DNA of 64,000 nucleotides, from assembly GCF_003008425.1 (NCBI RefSeq), contig NZ_PXOQ01000007.1, positions 954,419-1,018,418 of the forward strand, given 5' to 3'. Position numbers and translations under genes: made by a program. Shown piece by piece: positions 57,565 through 64,000 of this stretch; within the stretch, counting starts at the first letter, position 1, and every line of letters starts with the position of its first letter. The notes under the pieces were generated by a model, which was not told the origin of the DNA, searched no databases, and worked only from the letters and a program-made list of their open reading frames with translations. This DNA comes from Aurantibacter aestuarii (lineage in GTDB: Bacteria; Bacteroidota; Bacteroidia; Flavobacteriales; Flavobacteriaceae).

Positions 57565-57590
57565 GTCTGGTCGAGTGCAGTCGAGGAGAC
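57565..57590. repeat. Imperfect palindrome between ilvB and ilvN
   Basis: GTCT-GG-TCGA (57565-57574) and TCGA-GG-AGAC (57581-57590) pair around GTGCAG with a GG/GG internal mismatch. There is no T-run. It resembles dispersed GTCGAG-type palindromes and has no assigned function. Confidence 0.5.
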
Positions 57591-57606
57591 ATAGATACAT
57601 AAAACA

Positions 57607-58134
57607 ATGAGTAAAGAAATAACATATACAGTATCAATTTATACCGAAAATAACATTGGATTATTAAACCGAGTTTCGGCTATTTTTCAAAGAAGACATA
57701 TTAATATTGAGAGTATAAATTCTTCAATTTCTGAAATAGAAAACGTCACCAAGTGGACTATTTTAGTTATAGTGACCGAAGAGCAAATGAAAAAGGTTAT
57801 TGGTCAAATTGAAAAACAAGTAGAGGTGATTAGAGCCTATTATCATACCGATGATGAAATTATTTATCAGGAATCATGCTTGTTTAAAATGAAATCTGAT
57901 TTATTGTTCGAAGCACCTCAAATTCAAAATCTTATAAAAGACCATAATGCCCGGTTAGTCACTGTAAATAAAGACTTTTTTGTCATTGAAAAATCGGGTA
58001 GAACAGAAGAAATAGAAACATTATACCAAACATTAAAAACCTACGGAATTTCTCAATTTACACGTGCAGGACGCATTGCAGTATCTAAAGAACGTATGGA
58101 AATTTCAAAACTGTTGAGTTTATTCAACGCCTAA
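57607..58134 (+). CDS. ilvN: Acetolactate synthase small subunit
   Basis: 175 residues. An N-terminal ACT domain ([21 protein letters not shown] and [15 protein letters not shown]) is followed by a C-terminal ALS_ss_C domain ending [16 protein letters not shown]. It binds valine and controls ilvB activity. It is 53 nt after ilvB and 11 nt before ilvC. Confidence 0.95.
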   Translation: MSKEITYTVSIYTENNIGLLNRVSAIFQRRHINIESINSSISEIENVTKWTILVIVTEEQMKKVIGQIEKQVEVIRAYYHTDDEIIYQESCLFKMKSDLLFEAPQIQNLIKDHNARLVTVNKDFFVIEKSGRTEEIETLYQTLKTYGISQFTRAGRIAVSKERMEISKLLSLFNA

Positions 58135-58145
58135 AAAATATAATC

Positions 58146-59621
58146 ATGGCAAATTATTTTAATACATTATCCTTAAGTCAAAAATTAGAGCAATTATCTA
58201 AATGTCGTTTTATGGGACAAGACGAGTTTAAAGATGGTGTATCAGTTTTAAAAGACAAAAAAATCGTAATTATTGGTTGTGGAGCGCAAGGTTTAAACCA
58301 AGGTTTAAATATGCGTGATTCTGGTTTAGATATTTCTTATGCTTTAAGAGATGCAGCTATTTCAGAAAAACGTCAGTCATACAAAAATGCAACCGAAAAT
58401 AACTTCAACGTAGGTAATTACGAAACTTTAATTCCAACAGCAGATTTGGTATTAAACCTAACGCCAGATAAGCAACATGGTAATGTGGTTAAAACCATTA
58501 TGCCACTAATGAAAAAAGGAGCAACCTTATCGTACTCTCACGGTTTTAATATTGTTGAAGAAGGCGAAGAAATTCGTGAAGATTTAACGGTAATCATGGT
58601 AGCGCCTAAGTGTCCTGGAAGTGAAGTTCGAGAAGAATATAAGCGAGGATTTGGAGTGCCAACATTAATTGCAGTTCATCCAGAAAATGATCCAGAACAA
58701 AAAGGTTGGGAACAAGCTAAGGCTTATGCTGTTGCAACTGGTGGACATAAAGCTGGGGTTTTAGAATCGTCTTTTGTTGCTGAGGTAAAAAGTGATTTAA
58801 TGGGCGAACAAACCATTTTATGTGGTGTGTTACAAACAGCTTCTATTTTATTATTCGATAAAATGGTAGAGAAAGGAGCAGACCAAGCGTATGCGTCTAA
58901 ATTAATACAATACGGTTGGGAAACTATTACCGAAGCATTAAAGCATGGTGGAATTACAACCATGATGGATCGATTAAATAACCCTTCAAAAATTAAAGCA
59001 TTTCAGTTAGCCGAAGAATTAAAGGATTTATTAAAACCTTTATTTAATAAGCATATGGATGATATCATGTCTGGTCATTTCTCTAAAACTATGATGGAAG
59101 ACTGGGCTAATGACGATAAGAATCTATTAACTTGGAGAGCTTTAACCGAAAATACAGCTTTTGAAAAATCTACAGCGACAGAAGAAACAATAAATGAACA
59201 AGAGTATTTTAATCATGGTGTTATTATGATTGCTTTTGTAAAAGCTGGTGTAGAATTAGCGTTCGATACCATGGTGGCTTCTGGTATTGTTGAAGAATCT
59301 GCGTATTACGAATCACTTCACGAATTACCATTAATAGCAAATACCGTAGCACGTAAAAAGTTATACGAAATGAACCGCGTTATTTCTGATACCGCTGAAT
59401 ATGGTTGCTATCTATTTGATCATGCCTGTAAACCATTATTAGAAGATTTTATGGATTCTGTAGAATTAAATGTTATTGGCGAATCATTTTCGACATCAAA
59501 TGATGTGGATAATTTAGAACTAATTGCTGTAAACGATGCTATAAGAAATCATCCTATTGAGAAAATAGGAAAAATCTTACGTGCTGCTATGACAGCTATG
59601 AAAGCAATAAAAACAGCATAA
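58146..59621 (+). CDS. ilvC: Ketol-acid reductoisomerase, class II
   Basis: 491 residues, the long class II form with a duplicated knotted domain (class I is about 330). NADPH site: [20 protein letters not shown] (about 38-57). Acidic metal-binding residues lie in [13 protein letters not shown] and later in the duplicated C-terminal domain. It isomerises and reduces acetolactate to dihydroxyisovalerate. Confidence 0.96.
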   Translation: MANYFNTLSLSQKLEQLSKCRFMGQDEFKDGVSVLKDKKIVIIGCGAQGLNQGLNMRDSGLDISYALRDAAISEKRQSYKNATENNFNVGNYETLIPTADLVLNLTPDKQHGNVVKTIMPLMKKGATLSYSHGFNIVEEGEEIREDLTVIMVAPKCPGSEVREEYKRGFGVPTLIAVHPENDPEQKGWEQAKAYAVATGGHKAGVLESSFVAEVKSDLMGEQTILCGVLQTASILLFDKMVEKGADQAYASKLIQYGWETITEALKHGGITTMMDRLNNPSKIKAFQLAEELKDLLKPLFNKHMDDIMSGHFSKTMMEDWANDDKNLLTWRALTENTAFEKSTATEETINEQEYFNHGVIMIAFVKAGVELAFDTMVASGIVEESAYYESLHELPLIANTVARKKLYEMNRVISDTAEYGCYLFDHACKPLLEDFMDSVELNVIGESFSTSNDVDNLELIAVNDAIRNHPIEKIGKILRAAMTAMKAIKTA

Positions 59622-59630
59622 GAATTTATT

Positions 59631-60896
59631 ATGAGTTTAAAACAAACTTACTTACCTCAATTAAAAGATGTAGAAACTGCAGCACAACGTTTAAATGGCA
59701 TTGCAGTTTTAACACCTTTAATGGAAAACCACTTATACTCTAAAACTTTTGAGGCTTCCATTTATTTTAAACGTGAAGATTTACAACCTGTAAGATCGTA
59801 TAAAATTCGTGGCGCTTATAATAAAATGGCGTCTTTAGATACTCATTTAAGTCAAAATGGAATTGTTTGTGCAAGTGCAGGAAATCATGCGCAAGGTGTG
59901 GCTTTATCATGTAAGTTGTTAAAAATTCATGGCACTATTTATATGCCAACACCAACACCAAATCAAAAAATAAATCAGGTTAAAATGTTTGGTGAAGACT
60001 TTGTAGATGTGGTTTTGGTGGGCGATACTTATGATGATGCTTACGATGCTGCCATTATAGAATGTGAGCGTTTAAAGAAGGCGTTTATCCACCCGTTTGA
60101 TGATAAAAAAGTTATTGAAGGTCAGGCAACCGTAGGATTAGAGATAATTGACCAAGCAACAATACATCCCATTCATTATGTAATTGTTCCAGTTGGTGGT
60201 GGCGGATTATCTTCTGGATTAGCATCGGTGTTTCATTTGTTATCTCCAAATACAAAAATTATTGGTGTAGAACCCCAAGGTGCGCCATCTATGTCTACAT
60301 CAATTCAAAATAATAAAAACACAACAATTGAGGATATAGATAGTTTTGTAGATGGTGCTGCGGTTAAACGTGTAGGCGATTTAAATTTTGAAATTTGCAA
60401 GTCTTTTCTAGATCAAGTTATAACCGTTCCAGAAGGCGAAATTTGTCAAACTATTTTAGATCTATATAACAACGAAGCAATAGTAGTAGAGCCAGCAGGT
60501 GCATTAAGTATTACCGCTTTAAATCATTTAAAAGATGAAATTAAAAGTAAAAATGTAGTTTGCGTGGTTAGTGGAAGTAATAACGATATCGTTAGAACTG
60601 CCGAAATTAAGGAACGGGCTTTATTACAATCTAATCTTAAGCATTATTTTATTGTGAAATTTCCTCAACGTGCAGGTGCTTTAAAAGAATTTGTGGTTAA
60701 TATTTTAGGTCCAAATGATGATATCACACACTTTGAGTACACTAAGAAAACAAATCGGATTAATGGTTCTGCAGTAGTTGGTATTGAATTAAAATTTGCT
60801 GAAGATTTTGAGCCATTAGTGCAAAAAATGAAATTACGTAAGTTTTATGGCGATTACTTAAATAACAAACCCGACTTGTTTGATTTTTTAGTGTGA
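59631..60896 (+). CDS. ilvA: Threonine dehydratase, biosynthetic-type
   Basis: 421 residues. The PLP lysine is in YFKREDLQPVRSYKIRGA (about 46-63). VCASAGNHAQGVALSC, the phosphate loop VPVGGGGLSSGLASV and a single C-terminal ACT-like segment (HYFIVKFPQRAGALKEFV) follow. It makes 2-oxobutanoate, the entry to isoleucine. It lacks the second ACT repeat of the long enterobacterial form. Last gene of the ilv operon. Confidence 0.93.
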   Translation: MSLKQTYLPQLKDVETAAQRLNGIAVLTPLMENHLYSKTFEASIYFKREDLQPVRSYKIRGAYNKMASLDTHLSQNGIVCASAGNHAQGVALSCKLLKIHGTIYMPTPTPNQKINQVKMFGEDFVDVVLVGDTYDDAYDAAIIECERLKKAFIHPFDDKKVIEGQATVGLEIIDQATIHPIHYVIVPVGGGGLSSGLASVFHLLSPNTKIIGVEPQGAPSMSTSIQNNKNTTIEDIDSFVDGAAVKRVGDLNFEICKSFLDQVITVPEGEICQTILDLYNNEAIVVEPAGALSITALNHLKDEIKSKNVVCVVSGSNNDIVRTAEIKERALLQSNLKHYFIVKFPQRAGALKEFVVNILGPNDDITHFEYTKKTNRINGSAVVGIELKFAEDFEPLVQKMKLRKFYGDYLNNKPDLFDFLV

Positions 60897-60992
60897 TTTA
60901 GAAAATAAATCTTTTAAATTTTATTATTTTAGATATAATATCTATAAAAATTGCTCAGAATGTATGGCTTTAGAAAAATTATCTAAAATAAA

Positions 60993-61025
60993 TTTGGATA
61001 CTACATTTTAAAATTGCAATATTTG
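60993..61025 (+). promoter_or_regulatory. Promoter of the metY-metX-thrA operon
   Basis: TTTG (60993-60996), a 21-nt spacer and AATATTTG (61018-61025) match the phylum pattern with one mismatch in the -7 box. Transcription would start about 25 nt before the riboswitch. Confidence 0.6.
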
Positions 61026-61056
61026 CACTCAATAAAGTTCAAAAACTTACTGAAAT

Positions 61057-61177
61057 GTTATCAAGAAAGGCTGAGGGAATAGACCCGGTGAAGCCTTAGC
61101 AACCCTTTACACATTGTAATGAAGGTGCTAAATTCTACTTAAACTTTTATTCATTAATACTGGTTTGGATAGATAAC
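61057..61177 (+). ncRNA. SAM-I riboswitch (S-box)
   Basis: P1 is GTTATC (61057-61062) with GATAAC (61172-61177). Between them are the conserved segments AAGAAAGGCTGAGGGAATAG, CCGGTGAAGCCTTAGCAACC and AAGGTGCTAAATTC in the right order. It binds SAM and would shut off metY, metX and thrA. A downstream stem GTAATTGT (61183-61190) with ACAATTAC (61197-61204) follows at once and is the likely expression platform, though its T-run is weak. No gene lies between 60897 and 61304. Confidence 0.95.
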
Positions 61178-61304
61178 TTAATGTAATTGTTCATCTACAA
61201 TTACTCATTTTCTTATAACATTTTTCTAAAAGGTACGCTTCAGCATTGAGGCTTATTTGACTTTTTGTTTTAATTTTTTATTTAACTCAAAAAAACTTAG
61301 AAAA

Positions 61305-62597
61305 ATGAGTACACAAAATTTTGCAACCAAAGCGTTGCACGCAGGACACGATGTAAATGCTAACGGCGGTACAAGAGCAGTGCCAATCTATCAAACCACA
61401 TCTTATGTGTTTGACGATTCAGACAATGCAGCAGGTCGTTTTAATTTAACAGAGCCTGGTTACATTTACACTAGACTTAACAACCCAACAACCGATTTTT
61501 TAGAACAACGTATCGCCGCTTTAGAAGGTGGTATTGCTGCGGTAGCTACAGCTTCTGGGACTTCAGCAATTGCTACAACATTATTAACCTTACTTAGAGC
61601 AGGAGATCATATTGTGGCGTCAAGCAGTTTGTATGGTGGTACCTTTAATTTATTAAATGTGACTTTACCAAGACACGGTATTACAACCACTTTTGTAGAT
61701 GCCTCAAATCCGGAAAACTTCAAAAACGCTTTTCAGGAAAACACTAGAGTGGTGTTTGTAGAGTCTTTAGGAAATCCAAAGTTAGATGTCTTGGATCTTG
61801 AAGCAATTTCTAAAGAAGCTAAAGCTTACAATGTACCACTAATTGTAGATAATACAGTAGCTACGCCATATTTGTTAAATCCTATTGAATATGGTGCCAA
61901 TATTGTGATTCATTCTTTAACCAAATACATTAATGGAAACGGAACGGCTTTAGGAGGAATTATTGTAGATGCAGGAACATTTGATTGGACCAATGGTAAA
62001 TTTCCTGAATTTACCGAACCATCTGCTGGTTACCACGGTTTAATATATAGTGAGGTTTTAAAAGAAGCCGCCTTTATTGCCAAAGTTAGAATTGAAGGCT
62101 TACGTGATTATGGTGGAGCTTTAAGTCCGTTTAACGCCTTTCAAATTATACAAGGTTTAGAAACCTTAGAATTACGTATTAAAAAACATAGTCAGAATGC
62201 ACTTGAATTGGCTAAATGGTTACAAGAACAACCAGAAGTAAATTGGGTGAATTATCCTGGCTTAGAAACTAGTCCATATAAAGCTTTAGCTAAAAAATAT
62301 TTGCCTAAAGGTCAAAGTGGTATAGTCACTTTTGGTGTCGATGGTGGTTATGACTCTGCTAAAGTCATAGCAGATAAAACCAAGTTGTTTTCATTATTAG
62401 CAAATATTGGGGACACTAAATCTTTAATTATTCACCCTGCAAGTACAACGCATCAACAATTAAGTGATGCCGACAAAGAGCGTACAGGCGTGACTAAAGA
62501 TTTAATTAGATTATCTGTTGGGATTGAAAATATAGAAGATTTAAAAGCGGACTTAAAAAAAGTTTTTGCTTTAATAAATAAACCAGTAAGAGTTTAA
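61305..62597 (+). CDS. metY: O-acetylhomoserine sulfhydrylase
   Basis: 430 residues from the ATG at 61305 (MSTQNFATKALHAGHDV). An extension to a TTG at 61257 is not supported. Cys/Met-metabolism PLP enzyme: YTRLNNPTTDFLEQRIAALEGG, the PLP lysine in IHSLTKYINGNGTALGG, and FSLLANIGDTKSLIIHPA. It makes homocysteine directly from O-acetylhomoserine and sulfide. It lies under the SAM-I riboswitch. Confidence 0.95.
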   Translation: MSTQNFATKALHAGHDVNANGGTRAVPIYQTTSYVFDDSDNAAGRFNLTEPGYIYTRLNNPTTDFLEQRIAALEGGIAAVATASGTSAIATTLLTLLRAGDHIVASSSLYGGTFNLLNVTLPRHGITTTFVDASNPENFKNAFQENTRVVFVESLGNPKLDVLDLEAISKEAKAYNVPLIVDNTVATPYLLNPIEYGANIVIHSLTKYINGNGTALGGIIVDAGTFDWTNGKFPEFTEPSAGYHGLIYSEVLKEAAFIAKVRIEGLRDYGGALSPFNAFQIIQGLETLELRIKKHSQNALELAKWLQEQPEVNWVNYPGLETSPYKALAKKYLPKGQSGIVTFGVDGGYDSAKVIADKTKLFSLLANIGDTKSLIIHPASTTHQQLSDADKERTGVTKDLIRLSVGIENIEDLKADLKKVFALINKPVRV

Positions 62598-62604
62598 TGT
62601 TTTA

Positions 62605-62641
62605 TAGATCTACAAGGTGTTCAGCATCTTGTAGATTTTTA
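62605..62641 (+). terminator. Terminator-like hairpin between metY and metX
   Basis: ATCTACAAG (62608-62616) pairs with CTTGTAGAT (62628-62636), extended inward by GTG/CAT with one G-U pair, and is followed by five T. It lies in the 65-nt gap before the metX GTG and could lower downstream expression relative to metY. Confidence 0.65.
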
Positions 62642-62662
62642 ATTATAATCACAAAAAAAGAA

Positions 62663-63589
62663 GTGAAACCATTACATCACATATCTGTAAATCATAACAA
62701 TAAAACATTTCAATTGTCTTACGAGACTTTTGGTAAAGCGTTATATACTGCTCCAATTGTGTTGGTTAATCATGCCTTAACAGGAAATTCTACGGTTTGC
62801 GGAGAACAAGGTTGGTGGAATGATTTAATAGGAAACGGTAAAGCTATCGATACTAACAAGTATACGGTTTTAGCTTTTAACATTCCCGGAAATGGATTTG
62901 ATGGTGTTTTAGTTGAAGATTATAAAAACACAACTGTTACGCAGGTAGCAAATCTATTTTTGTTGGGACTAAAAGCCTTAAAAATAGATAGGTTATTTGC
63001 AATTATTGGCGGTTCTTTAGGTGGCGGGATTGCTTGGCAAATGGCAACGCTTCAACCGGAACTTACAACACATTTAATTCCTGTGGCATCGCACCACATA
63101 TCATCAGACTGGATTATAGCAAATACTTTAATACAGGAACAAATACTATTAAATTCAACCAATCCGGTTCACGATGCACGGCTTCATGCTATGTTGTGTT
63201 ACAGAACACCAAAATCGTTTCAGGCACGCTTCAACAGAACAGTAAATCAGGATTTAAAAATTTATAATGTAGAAAGCTGGTTGTTACATCATGGTAAAAA
63301 ATTGCAAGACCGTTTTCAGAAATCGGCTTACTTGCTAATGAATCATTTACTAAAAACAATAGCAGTAGAAAATTTAGAAGCTATTCAGGCTCAAATCACT
63401 TTAATTAGTGTAGATACAGATTTATTTTTCACGGCAGACGATATTAAAGACAGCTACCAAACACTTAACAAGCTAAATAAAAAAGTAAGCTACCACGAAA
63501 TCACATCTATACATGGGCACGATGCTTTTTTAATTGAATACGAACAACTTAAAACCATAATCGCGCCTATTTTTAATGGGAGCAACTAA
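62663..63589 (+). CDS. metX: Homoserine O-acetyltransferase-type alpha/beta hydrolase
   Basis: 308 residues from the GTG at 62663. An ATG at 62597 overlapping the metY stop would add 22 residues translated from the terminator-like hairpin, so I prefer the GTG. Family motifs: VLVNHALTGNS, AFNIPGNGFDG, the nucleophile elbow IIGGSLGGGIAWQ, and a late Asp (SVDTDLFF) and His (IHGHDAFL). It would acetylate homoserine for metY. It is shorter than the about 370-residue enterococcal or Haemophilus forms. Confidence 0.82.
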   Translation: MKPLHHISVNHNNKTFQLSYETFGKALYTAPIVLVNHALTGNSTVCGEQGWWNDLIGNGKAIDTNKYTVLAFNIPGNGFDGVLVEDYKNTTVTQVANLFLLGLKALKIDRLFAIIGGSLGGGIAWQMATLQPELTTHLIPVASHHISSDWIIANTLIQEQILLNSTNPVHDARLHAMLCYRTPKSFQARFNRTVNQDLKIYNVESWLLHHGKKLQDRFQKSAYLLMNHLLKTIAVENLEAIQAQITLISVDTDLFFTADDIKDSYQTLNKLNKKVSYHEITSIHGHDAFLIEYEQLKTIIAPIFNGSN

Positions 63590-63592
63590 GAT

Positions 63593-64000
63593 ATGAAAGT
63601 ACTTAAATTTGGAGGTAAATCTCTAGCAAACGGAAAAGGATTAGATAGCGTAATTGCTATTATTGAAGATAAAGTAAAAGCAAAAGAACAAATTGCAGTC
63701 GTGGTTTCGGCGCGTGGTGGAGCTACCGATGAGTTAGAAGTTATTCTTGAAAAGGCAGTAAATAATCAGCATTATTTAGATGATTTTGAAAGCTTTAAAA
63801 ATTATCAGGAAGCTGCAAATGCAGTTGTAGATTTAACTGAAGAATTTAAAACACTTTTAAAAATTTTTGAAGGTGTAAAATTGTTGGGCGATTACAGTAA
63901 AAAAATTAAAGATGAAGTTTTAGCACAAGGCGAATTAATTTCGGTTAAAACAGTCGCTTCTTTATTAATTGAAAAAGGAATAAAAGCCAATGCAACCGAT
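63593..64000 (+). CDS. thrA: Aspartate kinase (probably bifunctional with homoserine dehydrogenase), 5' part
   Basis: The first 136 codons only; the gene runs off the window. MKVLKFGGKSLANGKGLDSV is the aspartate kinase phosphate-binding start and VVVSARGGATDELEVIL follows. It starts 3 nt after the metX stop. In flavobacteria this position beside metX is usually held by the ThrA-type fusion that makes homoserine. The fusion cannot be seen here and is inferred. Confidence 0.85.
   Translation, partial: MKVLKFGGKSLANGKGLDSVIAIIEDKVKAKEQIAVVVSARGGATDELEVILEKAVNNQHYLDDFESFKNYQEAANAVVDLTEEFKTLLKIFEGVKLLGDYSKKIKDEVLAQGELISVKTVASLLIEKGIKANATD

Overview
This is about 64 kb of AT-rich chromosome from a member of the Bacteroidota, almost certainly a (probably marine) Flavobacteriaceae. 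Supporting signs are a PorT protein of the type IX secretion system, a TamL lipoprotein, a FolK-deoxynucleoside kinase fusion, near absence of Shine-Dalgarno sequences, and repeated use of the Bacteroidota promoter pattern (TTTG about 17-21 nt before TAnnTTTG). Nearly all of the window is housekeeping. Accessory DNA sits mainly at 29.6-31.0 kb and 43.8-47.06 kb.

Layout. 0-9.2 kb: end of an unknown gene, a secreted S74-chaperone protein, folK-dNK, a queuosine-precursor transporter, an AsmA-like protein, rpsU, a DUF2797 protein and a GH3-like enzyme. 9.4-16.7 kb: an OmpA/PD40 protein, then on the minus strand pdxJ, an alpha/beta hydrolase, a small membrane protein, tig, clpP and clpX. An 8-copy heptamer tandem repeat lies at the end of pdxJ. 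16.8-25 kb, plus strand: a CBS protein, nadK, and the envelope cluster DUF6089-uppS-bamA-ompH-ompH-murI. 25-33.8 kb: a SPOUT methyltransferase, mutS, tRNA-Gly and tRNA-Leu, a hydrolase, two orphan genes bounded by GTGCACAA motifs, pnp and rpsO. 33.9-43.8 kb: accD, fbaA, tamL, a SPOUT methyltransferase, porT, menG/ubiE and trkA-trkH.

The island at 43.84-47.06 kb is the main accessory feature. The last 29 bases of trkH (stop codon included) recur with one mismatch at 47027-47055, and the DNA between them is foreign in character. It holds two decayed Rhs C-termini, each followed at once by a lipoprotein gene that could be an immunity gene. One toxin tip carries an HExxH zincin motif and overlaps its partner gene. 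A REP-associated tyrosine transposase with inverted REP palindromes has jumped into the Rhs gene, and the C-terminal piece of a tyrosine recombinase abuts the right repeat. This reads as an integrated, decaying polymorphic-toxin cassette at a trkH 3'-end attachment site.

47.1-64 kb is amino-acid and one-carbon metabolism: an aminotransferase, a desaturase, rsmG, metK, ilvE-D-B-N-C-A, then metY-metX-thrA (thrA runs off the end). Its regulation is unusually readable. metK has a SAM-II-like riboswitch. The ilv operon has an 18-residue leader peptide with six Ile codons followed by a terminator, which is a textbook attenuator layout. metY has a SAM-I riboswitch. A terminator-like hairpin separates metY from metX. 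Together these link methionine/SAM and isoleucine status to the aspartate-family and branched-chain pathways.
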